Assembly (NCBI GenBank): GCA_015501605.1
Contig: JADNRZ010000009.1
Location: 1,550,001 to 1,614,000, forward strand
Direction of reading: 5' to 3'
Length of the DNA: 64,000 nucleotides
Origin: Panaeolus papilionaceus
Lineage: Eukaryota > Basidiomycota > Agaricomycetes > Agaricales
The notes under the pieces: model-generated
The model's database searches: none
The model's input: the letters and a program-made list of their open reading frames with translations, nothing else
Told to the model about the DNA's origin: nothing
Made by a program: the position numbers and the translations under genes
Shown: piece by piece, positions 25,769 to 37,711 of the stretch
Layout: each line of letters begins with the position of its first letter
How positions within the stretch are numbered: position 1 is the first letter of the stretch

Positions 25769-27282
25769 ATGGCCAATGTAATGAATCCATCCTCCATGTT
25801 CGCAGATTCATTAGCAGAGTTCTCAAAGGCGGCACACAAAGCTGTAAGTCTGGAATGAACTTATCTATTTGCATCAAGTTTCCTGAAATCACATTTATTT
25901 CCCAGTTTGCTGAGCTGGAATCACAGTCGCGCTTAGAAGTAGCACGCGCATTAGCGGACACGCGTTCTGCTTTATCAGAGCGCGACAAGGCTCTAGATGA
26001 CCTACATAAATTAAGGCTGGAAGCACAATCATGGAAGCAGGAGAGTGCGGCGTCGAAGTCTGCGGTCAGTTCATCATCTTGTCCTTAGCCAGAACAATCC
26101 ACTCATTGTTCTCAAAACAGCTTATTCAAGCAGAATTAACTGTAAGATTATTCTAAAGCATCTATCTTGAAGCAATAATCGATGTAATAATTCAGATATC
26201 ACATCAAGCAGAAACAATAGCGTCAAACACAGATACCATAACACAGTTGAAACGAGAGCTGACACAATGGAAAGACCAAGCTCGTAATTGGCAAGAACAC
26301 TTCCTTCGCGTTGAACAAGAGCGATGTGCCACATCATCAAAACTGGAGGAAATTATGTCAGAAAGGTTAGAAGTAAGTTGCACCTATGGTCTTCTCGAAG
26401 TTCTAGCTGACATCCTCGTCGTAGTACGCCCTTGCTTCACCACACACCATGAACCTCTTTACCCCCGCCAAGGGAAGATATGTTCAAGTTGCCAAATCAG
26501 CACCTTCAACCACCAGTAAGCCTCATCCAAGGACATCTTCCAATTTACAGTTCTCAAATTCCAAACCACCCAATCGTCCCCATCGTGAAGGTGACTTCAG
26601 TTCTCCCCAGCAACCCCAATCACATAATTCCTCCAGAATGGGAAAAACATCAAACTATGCAGAAACGACATCATCACATAACGATGCTGAACAACTACCA
26701 AGATCTGGCGAAAAGGGGGTCAAGAAAGCAAATGCATCCCAAGCCCATAAGTCCAAACAGCACTCACAAGCACAACCCGTGGCATCATCTTCTTCTGCCA
26801 ATGCTCATACAGCTCGCTCTTCAACGGTTATTCGACGGGTGCAGGCCGTGATCAATGTGAAGTGCGAGGAGTCTGAGGACGAACAAGCAGAGTTCTCTGG
26901 ACAGAGCCATTCGTCTCAATTAAAAGAAGAACCTGCATCTCGGGTCTCTGCATCAGCAACAGCGCCTCGTGACAACGAACAACGCTCTAAACCCCGGAGA
27001 CAGAAAAAGGATGTTCCTGTATCGCCAGAAGACGAGGACGCACCTCGGAAAAGGGGTAGATTGAGGCACCGGAGTCAGATTAACTACGAGGAGAGTGAAT
27101 ACGAAGAAGACGAGGAAGAGGATGAAGATGAACTCATGATGGGCGCAGAGGTAAGTAGCTTCGAACTTCCGGCAGTTCGCTCGCTGAGGATTTGCTAGGA
27201 TAATCACGAGGAGGTTTATGGTATGCACCAGGTCGAAAAACAACCCCACCCAACTAAGAAGCGGAGGATAAATGGTCGTTAA
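25769..27282 (+). CDS. Coiled-coil protein with charged, nuclear-type C-terminal tail
   Basis: Exons join from ATG 25769 (MANVMNPSSMFADS) through introns at about 25844, 26064, 26142, 26373 and 27151 to the stop at 27280-27282 (KKRRINGR). Residues about 25-130 form a continuous coiled coil (LESQSRLEVARALADTRS, LTISHQAETIAS, LKRELTQWKDQARNWQ). A short YALASPHTMNLFTPAKGRYV motif follows. Then comes a Ser/Gln/Lys-rich disordered region with basic clusters (KPRRQKKD, RKRGRLRHR) that look like nuclear localisation signals, then an acidic run (EEDEEEDEDE). I do not recognise the family. The layout suggests a chromatin- or spindle-associated scaffold, but that is inference only. Confidence 0.72.
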
Positions 27283-27772
27283 ATTTTTCTCCCGATCTTG
27301 AATATATATATCTTCGATGGACGGAAACTAAAGCATTTATCCATGTATTATACCTGTATCGACCCTTGTAACTGTAGTTCAGCAGCCTTAGTGCACCTTG
27401 ACGCACCACGATCACGGGCTCTAATGCCTGAATATGTATATGTAGTATCAATGACAATACGTTGAAGGCAACCTACAATCCTCAGAAGCTCAATAATTGA
27501 GCTATTTTCACGCTCGCCGCTTCTTGTGTGTCAAATTAGCCATCGTGATACAGAATACATTTGGCCTTAACAATAACCGCTGTTGTACTTGCATGAACGG
27601 AGAAATGAACTTATTCGCTCGTTGATAGCGGCACTATAAGCAGTACTATATATGTAATGGTACATCCCGTAATTCGTCAATAATTTGTAAGAAACCTATT
27701 GGCAGGTCGTAGTCAAGTCTTTGAAAATAAGGACAAAAGGAAACAAGCGCCCGAGGACTGATTGATAGGTAA
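27283..27772. other. Intergenic region between convergent genes
   Basis: 490 bp of 3' flanks. I see no gene or repeat. Confidence 0.45.
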
Positions 27773-28849
27773 CTAGAGTGCCTTGAACAAAATCATGGTA
27801 AGGGATGAGATAGCTACGGCAGAAAATATGCCATAGTTGAGGGTTGCCGGGATGCTGATAGAACCTCCTGTGTTGTTGGGGTTGTTCAGTGGTGCCGCCG
27901 TACTGTTATTACTGATTCCGACCACATCTCCACCATCTAATTTATCAAAGATATGCAAGGCATCAGAATGGCTCCGATGCAAGAAAGAATGAGACTATAC
28001 CAGTGAAAGGAGCACCACATTTGTCTTGTAAAGGGGGCTGAATGCCTCCGAGGAGCGGAGAGACGAGAGGATCGCTTTTAACAGAATTGAAGGCGGCCTT
28101 CACACACGACGTGCATACGAGGTCGGTTGGAGCTTGATCGAAGTCGAAATATATTCCGTATCCGCTTGTGGGATCATGAGTATCGATGATATTATTAGGC
28201 GAAACAACGCCGTCTGGGGTGCCCGGGCGAACGATAAACCTTCCTGAAGTCAATCTTTTCAGGGTTGCAAGAAGATTAGGGACTGAAAGGGGCTTCTCAA
28301 CGAAGCTTTCAAACGCTGTGGCTGTTTTTATAGCGCAATTCTGTCCTAACCTAAATACAGGCGAGGAGAGATGAAATTCCTGTCAGGTTGGAAGTCAGTA
28401 GTGAAATCGCATACGACGTACTCCCAGAGACAGGCCAACTTTCGAGCAGCTGAATAAAAGCTTGGTGCAACAGTGACTATCGTCGATAATGTGGATGGAT
28501 CTCCGTTTAATAGCCTGCTGCCACTGAGCACATCCGAAATTTCGGTTTGACAACCTGATGTGACTGTATTTATCCCCCAAGCAATGGCACCGACACTACA
28601 TTCAGGCAAGGAGCACATGGTGTAGAGCCACGCGCTTGCAGTGGGAATAACGGAGCTGTTTGTGACTTGACCATCAACCAACAGAGGAGCAAGGGACTGC
28701 AAGCTTAGGCACGCGCTTAAAGTGGTGTTTTAAACTACTGCACCAAGAGCAGAAGCGCAAGAGGACGAGGGGGGAGCTGCATGTGCGGCGATTAAGCCTG
28801 TCGACAAGGCAAGAATTCGAAGGGTTCGTGAAGGCATTCGAGACATCAT
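27773..28849 (-). CDS. Secreted cysteine-containing GPI-anchored-type protein, intact copy
   Basis: Start at 28849 (or 28837, MPSRTLRILA) gives a signal peptide ending AAHAAPPSS. Four exons: an intron of about 45 bp after ALGA, an intron after CLWEY, and a third before DGGDVVG. The mature chain carries spaced cysteines (MCSLPECSVGA, SGCQTEI, LVCTSCVKAAF, DKCGAPF). The C-terminus is a GPI-type signal: Asn/Ser/Thr-rich spacer, then FSAVAISSLTMILFKAL. The conserved core FDQAPTDLVCTSCVKAAF recurs in the degenerate copy at 31782-32340 as FGKAPTNIICTTCVKG. Likely a surface protein; no enzyme domain, family function unknown. The pair is a tandem duplication now separated by a TIR element. Confidence 0.78.
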
Positions 28850-29210
28850 ATTCGTATGCGATAAGGAAGAAGCTCCGGTCAACCATAGTCTTTCATGATA
28901 TATAAACGAAATACAATGTGCTCGTACGTACTTGGCATTCACCGAGTGGACTATAGGACGGGCTGGTATGCCCGGTTCAGAGCAGTTCTCAGGCTGGCTG
29001 CCAAGTTCTGGTTTGTAGAATACGCCTCGATTGCTCCATACATTCTAACTTTTGCATCGTTCCCTTTCATCACGGGGTCGATTGATTAGGACTCAGGAGT
29101 GTCTATACGCTCTCATAAAAAGAACCCAATTTTTTTTTGTCGCGTTGAGTGGCAGTACTAATCCTGCAACTGCAAGTGAATGTCAATCCGTAATCAATCC
29201 GAGTCCGTAT
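28850..29210. other. Intergenic region up to the TIR element
   Basis: 5' flank of the GPI-type gene. It ends with the target site GTAT at 29207-29210 just before the left TIR. No gene seen. Confidence 0.45.
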
Positions 29211-31259
29211 TACATCAGCAAAAATGCGGGCGACAAGAATACCATAACTGGGTAGAGATAGTGTCGTCTGGGTAAGAATATCACTGTCTGGGTAATTCTG
29301 CCCCTGCCCTCTGCTTTATCAACGTCAGGCAGTGTTCCCCAGATATGTAAATTTCTGCCAGGATTCACACTGCGGCTGCGATCAGCAGATTTGTGATTTT
29401 TTGACAGATATGCTGACTGTAGGCATTCGTTTGCATATATGTTTACCGCATTCGGATCTATGTAGATATGTGGAGTATTCACTGTGATTTGGTACAATCC
29501 ATAGAAATTGATCCTCAGAGACTCAGAGCACAGTAGCAAATAATAAAATCATGGAATTTAGATTCACTATCTGCACAATCAATATGATACATGATAAAGG
29601 ACACAGGGGTGAACTCGTGAAGAAGGATAGATAAACGGGGACCGGGGTACTGATCGGCCTGTGGTAATGAACGTGCGGGATGTACTAGACTGAGGAGAAC
29701 GACGAAAAACACTAAGGGACTCACCAGAGCAGCGCGTCCAAATTGGGCTCGTCATCGCTCCAATCTCTTCTCTATGTGCAAAGTCGGTATTAATGGCGAG
29801 AAAGACCGCATATATGCGCTTACCTTTGAACAGAATACGGATAAAATACTCAGAACACGGTATACGAGTACAACTCCAAGACTGCGCATATAGTAGTATA
29901 AATAAACCGAATGAGGTTTCTTTTACCATGAAGGTCACTCACCACCACCAGCGAAGAGTGCGATGTCGGCTTAATGGGTGACCGGTGACCAACAGACCTG
30001 AATCCGAGGCGAGAGCCCTGAAATCGAATGGACAGGGCAGATAAGATTTCATCCTTAAAGGTCTTGTGGTAACTCGCAGTATAATCAAGGTGTATCGGAT
30101 ATACAAAAGAGAGGGGGAGAGAGGGAATGGCGAGATGATGGGGGTAAGAAAGAGAAAGGGATTCTGAGTTGCTCGACGCGTTTCGGAAGTTGAAAGTCTC
30201 TCTGAACTCCGACTTTTAAACTCCGACTCTCTTCGGAATCCCACCAGAGCCGTTCATCATTCGCGCAGGTCTCACTTTTGAGCTTCCAATTCATGATTCA
30301 TTTTTATTGCGCTCACCATATTTGTCTTTAATCTCGTCAGTGACCTATGGCACATCAGAACTCAACTCAGACCCCACCAGAGAGTCGGACAATGATTTAA
30401 TAAATGAGGACAGGGGACACTGGCATCCAGTAGACAAGGACATCGCTTGAATATTATATAAGTGCCTGGTTATTGATGCGAAAATAATTAGAACACAAAA
30501 GTCGAATGAAAAGAGGAAATGATAATCAGCCGTAGCGACAGCACACGTCCAACAAGGACCAGTCACTACATTTGAATGTTCGAACCTTTGGTTGGGATTG
30601 TAGGTCACCTCAGGTACCTAACGGAATCGCGATTTGATTTTATGAGTTTTGGACGTAGATAATAAATATGGGAAACCATGTCATCATTATACATATATAG
30701 TTACATATTGGTAGGTCGTTCGGCAGATATAACCTATCCATGATGAGATGCCAACATCTCTATAAGATCTCTGCACAAAACATCACAGATATATTAAGTT
30801 TCTGGCTCGAAGTTTGATGGCAGAATGGAAAGGTATGTAAATAGTGGTCGCAGATAGGCGCTCAACAGAGATATGGTACTAGGTCAGATATTGGGCAGAT
30901 ATTTCGAGTCCCTTAGCAGATATCTGCAGAGATGTGCTATGTAAGCCTCAAATTTAGTAGACATGCTATTTCCCGACAGATTTTATTATATCTGCCTTAT
31001 ATCTATCCGTCGTTGCTCAGATATGTAAAGCGTGGGTAGTTTCTTGATGTGTATGTTGAACGAATCCTGTTATTTCATAGTTATGTGCAGTATCAACTGC
31101 TTTCACCCCAGGCATGTCAATAACTGGTTTAAATATCATAAATCTAGGTAATATCTGCTTTGTATGTAACAAACCCGGCAAGTATGATACATAACCAGCG
31201 GATATGACGATTACTACCTGACATCTCATATCCTTGCTAGCAGCATTTTTGCTGATGTA
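29211..31259. mobile_element. 2,049-bp TIR DNA transposon, non-autonomous
   Basis: Perfect 17-bp terminal inverted repeats TACATCAGCAAAAATGC lie at 29211-29227 and, inverted, at 31243-31259; weaker similarity continues for about 10 bp (…ACAAG / …GCAAG). The element is flanked by GTAT on both sides (29207-29210, 31260-31263), a possible 4-bp target duplication; since the TIR starts with TA, a TA duplication cannot be excluded. The heptamer CAGATAT occurs at least eight times, two in the left 200 bp and six in the right 540 bp, and CAGATATGTAAA occurs near both ends. Such subterminal motifs are typical transposase-binding repeats. Internal ORFs (for example 29579-29938) resemble no transposase, so a partner must move it. 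Superfamily unassigned. Confidence 0.72.
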
Positions 31260-31781
31260 GTATAACGACCTCCGCTCGAGATGCCGTTGAATTATGTCAT
31301 GACGGCGCAGCAGCACGAGTTATCGGAGGAGTATTTACGAGGTGATTATGCGGTGTCGCGGGCTCAAGACGCCGGAGAAATTGTATAACAAAGCTTTGCG
31401 GACACCAGGGTTAGCATTACATGTCAATGCGCATGCTTCGTGTGGGCCTTCGTAATCATGGACACAATGGATAATCAAATTGAAAGGTCAACATTTCGAT
31501 GACCATTCGGGATCGCCAAATGTAAGCTTTGTCTAGAAGTTTGCACAAAGCCTTGAATGTAAGAGCCCGGAGTTTGAGGCTGCCCAAATATCTGGAAGAT
31601 TGCGAGCGCTTGTTCGAAGGCTCAAATCCTGCAACGTTAACAGTGATGGGATCAAAAACGATAAAACAATATTAGGCTTGCTATAGCAATTCAATTGCTA
31701 TCACAGAGCAGACTAGCACGGTCTTTACACAGCAAAGCATACTAAACAACCGAGAGAAAAAGAGGCATCCACAAAATTGCT
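31260..31781. other. Intergenic region after the TIR element
   Basis: 522 bp with no supported gene. It starts with the right-hand GTAT of the TIR element. Confidence 0.4.
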
Positions 31782-32340
31782 CTAGAGACTAAACGCAAGG
31801 GCTCCGAACGAAATAGCAAGAGCAATCGTGTAGACTGTAACTGCCTTGAAGTTAACCGGCTTTGCATTTATGACACCCCTACTGTTCTTATGAAAGCGCA
31901 CGCCCGGGCCATCTGAGAACTCGAAGGAAATATGTTAGTCACTGCAACATAATCATAGTTGGTGATATATTTATACCAATGGAGTCATTTTCACGTTTCT
32001 TTCGCAAGGCGGGAGTAAGGTCACTGATATTTCATCCCAAGAGACGTTCTGTGGGGAGTAGAGTAGATTGCATGAGGTCGTGTGATCCTTTCACGCAAGT
32101 TGTGCAAATGATGTTGGTAGGAGCCTTTCCAAAGTCAGAGATGATTTGATCTCCGCTGGTCGCATTCGAAGATGGACCTGGTGTCAGTGCCCCCAAAGTG
32201 GCGAGAAGGTTGGGCAATGAAAATCGTTGTGCGCAAAATTTCTCGATTCTCAAAAGAGTCTTCAAGGCACAGTTCTCCTTATCCCTGATATTAATAATGT
32301 CAGAGAGAAAAGCAAAAACATTAGCACGATAAACTGACAC
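31782..32340 (-). pseudogene. Degenerate paralogue of the 27773-28849 GPI-type gene
   Basis: The acceptor at about 32287 opens an exon (DKENCALKTLLRIEKF, FSLPNLLATLGALTPG, FGKAPTNIICTTCVKG) that matches the third exon of the intact copy. It meets an in-frame TGA right after ERLLG. Beyond the TGA the same frame stays open (NISDLTPALRKKREN), splices at a conserved phase-1 position (donor GTATAA, acceptor TTCTCAG) into DGPGVRFHKN and ends with a hydrophobic GPI-type tail (YTIALAISFGALAFSL). No convincing signal-peptide or first-domain exons were found upstream. So the copy is 5'-truncated or strongly diverged and carries a nonsense codon. Confidence 0.7.
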
Positions 32341-32982
32341 AGAGAAAAACTGCCTGCAAACAGTGTCATCAGCAAAATTCTAGAAAGCTGATTTGTGGTT
32401 TCAAGTCCGACCATTAGGTAACGGGATTTTACATCGGGACAATGGATCACAATGCTATGCCACCCAATATCAGCCTGAGAGCAACCCAGCACCATGACCA
32501 CATCCTGGATGCGTTAGGCAAAGGTTGAAATAATCAAGCCCCTCGTTTACATGTCCTTATGTTCTCGTCTGGTCATTGTGAAAGGAATACGATTGTCCAA
32601 TAATGATTTTTGCCACCTTCACAGATCTTTACCTGGGTGTCATTTCTCTTCTCAGTTCGTCAGCGATCTTCATAGGTCTTATGTAGCAGATCAGGCCTTG
32701 TGACTTATGCTGCAGCCCATGTCGCCCCTTATACGTTGGTTGTCTGCCCTTATGTTCTTGTCTGGTCACTGTTGAACGAATACTATCCATCACCAGGCCC
32801 TTCACCAGTTGAGCAGTGAAAATCATCAAAAAATATATAGTCGTGTGGATGGCTCTCCAACAATGTTTTTTTTTTGCCGCGTTCGCTGGCACGAGCATCG
32901 TGAAATCATCGTGTAGAATAAAGTAGGGAAAATAACCAACAACTTGGAACAAGTTGTATCGCAGAGTATATACATCATCCCA
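32341..32982. other. Intergenic region, with a diverged direct repeat
   Basis: It contains two related stretches about 190 bp apart, both starting CTTATGTTCT/CTTATGTTCTTGTCTGG (32555-32598 and 32747-32788). No gene supported. It lies just 3' of the Plavaka transposase and may include that element's terminal region. Confidence 0.45.
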
Positions 32983-35900
32983 CTATAATGAATCCAGGTC
33001 ATAGTCTGACGCAAAGTCGTCGACGTCCGAGTCAGCACTCCCATCATCACTACTAGTAGCATATCCAGTACTTTCCGCATTGTCAACCTCGCTACCATCC
33101 GGGTCGTCGTCATCCTCGTCGTCATCCTCGTCCTCGTCGCCATACTCGCATTGCTTTCCCTCCATTTCCTCTCCTTGCTCGTACAAACCCTGATCGTCCA
33201 TGCACATAGTGTCTGTTGCAGGTGCTTCCTGACGCTCTTCGGTTCTTACTGGTTCTATTCCCTCCATAGCCTGGGGTCCAGCCCCACGTTCGGGGTAGGA
33301 CTTTGAATCCTGTTGCCTTCCCTTATGCCCCAATCCCAGGCCCAGGTGGCGCATAAACATGTCACGATCAACGAATCTGCGGTTTTAAGTTTGATGTCAG
33401 CCTCTGGATACAATAATATAATACAATTCCTCTTACATTCCAACATAGTAGTTCTTCCATTTGTTGAGTGATTCTTCTATCATCAAATCGCGTCCGTGGT
33501 ATTTAACTTGCTGAGTTTCAGGTGAACCTGAAGTCGATGGAATTTTTGGACCATCATGAAATGCAGGTATCATATGGCAACCCCGTAGCACCAATGAAGG
33601 GTCAAGACATCCATACGCGAACTCGTCATCGTCTGATGCAAAGCGAAGTTTAGGCAGCCTCGCCTGATGCCTTCCAAAATCGTGACCGTCTACTGGTTCA
33701 AGCCAGCGTACCCAAAAGAATTGCAGAGTCTGAGGATGCAAGTTCTTAGAAGTCGCGCCGACGTGTTGGAATTCGACATGAAATATGCCCAATACAGAAG
33801 CATACCAGAACGACGTGTGCTGTTCACACTCTGGGTCTAGGGTCATGATGTAAGGGCGTGAGCGTGAGTTGACGACATCATAATCCCGCCGCAGGTCATA
33901 GGTGGTGTAGTTGATTCTGGCGGTCAAATGTTCGTAGATAGTGTTGTTTCTAATTCTGATCGAGTCCCGTTCCTGTTCAGTGAAGCTCCCTGACCGTGAT
34001 GTGAGACGCAAAAGGATGTGTTCTTGCAACTTGGGTATAAAGTTCTGCAGCCATTCGTAATCAGAGTAAATCTTAAATGAAAATCGGCATGACAAATTAC
34101 CTTAACAGAAGCAGCAGTATTTTGTCCCACCAACTCGAAGAGAGATATAGGCATATGTCGTGATTCCGATATTGAGAAGCGGTCCGCTAAATTAGCGCGA
34201 GTGCCTATTTCTTGCTCCTCCTGGCATTCGTCATCTTGAAAAGCTTGATGTCGGCTATACTTCTTTCCAACTTGCGGCATTGCTTCTTTTTTGTTGGTTA
34301 AGGCATATAGTTGTTTAATAATGCGATGCTGTAGTTCTCCCTGGGTAGACTTCGTGAGGATCTTGTTAGAGAAACATCCTGGTGACCAGCTCACTAGTTG
34401 TGTAGAGAACGAATCCGATGTCCCAAAGAGCCTAATGCAATCAACGTAGTCACCCAAAAAATGCATCTTGACTGTTTGAAGGTTCAGAGTCCTTGGCCGT
34501 CTGTTCGGCGATGAACCTGCAGTTGGGTCAGTTTTATGAGAAAAGGAGGTGTCTTTACAAGGACCAACCGCTGCCAGTCGACAACTGCTCGCTGGTAGAG
34601 GCTGCTTTACGTCTAGCGCGAGCCGCAGCTTCCTTCGGGAGCTCAACAGTCTCAAATTCCGCACATGTCGCATCTCTGAAGTCACGAAGTAGTGTTCCTA
34701 AATCCGTGGTGATGTCTTGAAGAGTACGTAAGGATTCGTCTGTTTGCATGCGCAGCTTGGCAAGTGCATGCCATTCCGCTGTGCGATAAAGGAGCGTCAT
34801 AAGACGTTGATTGTGGGGTTCCTGTAAGAGCCCTTCAAATACAGGGATAGAGCACTAGTCAAAGATTATCAGACTCTAATCGCTCGCATAGATATATGAT
34901 GATTTACCTGTAGGATGTCTTCAAAATCTCTAGCGGCCATCTTCTTCATCTCAGAAGAGTTTGATGGAAACTTGCGAATGGTTCCACGCCCAAACGTTGA
35001 GATGGCAGCAAATCTAAAATCCACACTCGGTTAATAAATTACCATCATATATAGACTCGGAGAATGTGCAGACAGTACCTGCGATCTAATTCGATGACAT
35101 GCTTGTCTGAACGGTCAACTGCAGCATAAAGAATCCTTATTAGATGTGAAAACAATGTTTTCCAAACGCCCAATTCGAATTCATGAAGTAGGTCAACGAC
35201 GAGCATCCGAAAGGGGTCAAAATCAGGACCTAATCTATCAATGAACGCGTTCTACAAGCCGTCAGTATACCTTTAAAATCAAGAAGAGTGACGAATACTT
35301 TTGTTGGTACAAATGAATGCTCTTTGAGCAAAGCCTCGACGTTTGTGCCAGTGATAGGTTTGGCTTTATTGTATATGAAGTTGCGAGCTCTTTGGACTTT
35401 CTTGGCGTTGTATGTTCGGTATTCGCTGCGTATGTCCGTGTCTTCGCATGTTCCCAGTTGATCAAGGTTTTTGGATTGAACAAGGCAGCGAGGACATGGG
35501 CAAGTCCCCTTGTCACGGATTGTGGCCAATAGTACCCTGTCGCCGAGTCAGTAGGCAATGTGGCAGTGTTGTGAAAACGACTCACTTCTCTGGATAATCG
35601 GCGGAATATGTGAAAAGTCGAGGGAAAATCCGTCGCTCAATGCCATCAATGCATTCGACCACAATTCCGAATTTATAAGCATGCAGAAACTCATCATCGA
35701 GTAATGTTTTCCAAACCTCCTGCATCAATTCTCTCCTGCAGTGCGTGAGGATTTGGGCTTTCTGACTTCTCCATTTAGGGTGGAATGCTTCAACAAACTC
35801 CTTGAACGATCCAGGAAGCTAACCAGAACATATAAGAAATTATCTATCACTGATTGCGATTGTACTTACCGAAGGAATATATGCCAGATGGTGTATGGCC

Positions 35901-37297
35901 CCTGAGTCTGGCTGAGAGCGAATGTACTTCGAGAGGTTTCCTAGCATAAGGTAAATTGGCCAGGCCGTCGCATTGCCAAATTCTGTCAAATGCGTGGCGT
36001 CGGACGAAAACATAAGGGCGGCGACAACCTTCTCTCGATTGCATGTTGGGTCATCCGGATCGGGTGGTGACTTGTATCGAACCTTGTCTGATTCTTCCAG
36101 GAATGCATTGGAGGTATAAATCTCCCCATATACACGTTCATCTTGACCAGTGGCGGGATCCCGGTGGTACAGCCGGAATGGGGAGTAATGCAAGAGGTGG
36201 GCGAGGGGTCCTGTGAACGCTTCCTTGATAACAGTCACAATGTTCCGATATAAAAACCCAGGTACGCTGAACGAGACGGCTTTTTCGCCTGGTCGTCCTG
36301 AAGGAACATCAACACGGAGGGGGCACTCGGTAAATTGGCTGTGCAGCTTGGATTGGGATATCTCCCGATCAAGCCGTTGGTTTTCGCGATGAGCATCGAA
36401 CCCAAGCAAATGATGGACGCGGAAGCCTGGTGCAAGGATGACTTCTCGGACGAGTTTTGTGACCTCCGCCTCCGACTTCGTAACGTGCCCATTATTTAGC
36501 CATTTCATCATAGCATGAACAGTAAAGTTTTCGAATGGCCAGAAACTTGGGTCAGCACCTGCAGTCACGGTGACCTTATTTGAACAGTTGACCATATCGG
36601 CTAAGGACAGCTGGGAGTCTGGATCTGCACTAGGCCTATTGGGATATTCCCGCCATATTCCAAAGCTGTTGAGAGCTGTACGGAGCCGATCCCTAACTAT
36701 CAAAAGGACCCGCCTGACTGGTGCCGGCTCATCATCATCAATAAAAGACGTGGCCGACTCGGGTAGGTAATCCTGAAAACGGAGTGGTAGTCTGACCTCG
36801 CGACGTGGACGACCAGAGCTTGAACGCTGCTGTTCGTCTGTTATGGGGTTGTCTCCTTCATTCGCCTGAGAAGAGGAACGCTCCAACTCAGAGCTCATCT
36901 CGATGTCAGCTTCGAGTGCAGGACCGACTGCTGCAGGCAGCAACGACTCCAATAGCGTAGAGGTGCTGGAGGACTCTAGGGGAACAGATTTCTCATTTTT
37001 CGCTCCAAGTTTGGCAACCTAATGTTCCTCGTAAATTATTCGACCTGAATTGGACTGTTTATATGAAGCACAAGAAAGCGAACTGACCTGCGTCTGAAGC
37101 CGTTCCTTTCGCAAGGCGCTACCAAGCGCCGCTTTTGGTGGGAGTAAGGACTTAAGTCCTCTGGCTTTTCGTTCTTGATTCACTTTTTGTTTGAAATTTA
37201 TTGCGATTTGACAATGTTTGGAATGCTTTGATAAATTTGAAGGATCAACCGTCTTGTTGCATCCCTCAACACAGGTCCGAGTCAGGTTGGCAGGCAT
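32983..37297 (-). CDS. Plavaka-type (KDZ superfamily) DNA transposase
   Basis: About 11 exons splice into one long open frame, in an order that fits Agaricomycete Plavaka transposases. It opens with an N-terminal Cys/His finger (TCVEGCNKT...HSKHC), then a charged linker with LPLRFQDYLPE. Next are WPFENFTVHAMMKWL, SVPGFLYRNIVTVIKEAF, FRLYHRDPATGQDERVYGE, EKVVAALMFSSDATHLTEFG, WPIYLMLGNLSKYIRS, HHLAYIPS, CPCPRCL and DLLHEFELGVWKTLF. Then come MHFLGDYVDCIRLFGTSDSF and RIIKQLYALTNKK, a beta-rich C-terminal part (SFWYASVLGIFHVEF, GCLDPSLVLRGCHMIPAF), FVDRDMFMRHLGLGLGH and a very acidic tail. Start: MPANLTR at 37297 fits the family better than upstream MPQIK (37387), which adds a hydrophobic stretch. 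No stop or frameshift is evident, so it may be functional. Element ends could not be found by eye. Confidence 0.85.
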
Positions 37298-37711
37298 GAG
37301 GAATACGAGTAGCACCGTGACAATAGAAAAGAGCAAGATCGATGACTTGAGTAAACTGGTTTTTGCGAACGATTTGATTTGGGGCATTTTCTCTCTAGGA
37401 TGGTGACCCTCCCGCATGAGCACTGAGTAGTGGATGCTCCCTCTTCCAAACGTATCGAGACTTGGATGTTCAGCTCGTGGTCAATAAGACACACCAGATC
37501 AATCACTTCAAACTTGTTATCCCCCGCCGCTCACCCGGCAGCACCACCTTTTACTCCGAATGTGTTGGGTGTGGACTCGGAAGTTGCCGTGATGGTGACC
37601 ATTCCGAGGCGGCGAGGCCGACTCCGTTGACCTATCTAGGATATTCCTGCCGCATACAACAACTGTTTTGAATGCTCGAAAAGAACAATTTTAGCCTTCT
37701 CAAGTTTCTCT
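37298..37711. other. Region between divergent Plavaka and coiled-coil genes
   Basis: 414 bp holding the presumed promoters. It may include an unresolved 5' exon of the next gene (an open frame near 37462-37670). Confidence 0.4.

Noticed and set aside
30700..31030. CRISPR-like array from repeated CAGATAT
   Set aside because: Repeats are only 7 bp, irregularly spaced, in a eukaryotic TIR element.
31782..32340. Stop codon recoding (readthrough) in the GPI paralogue
   Set aside because: A single TGA in a 5'-truncated copy is simpler as pseudogene decay; no recoding signal seen.
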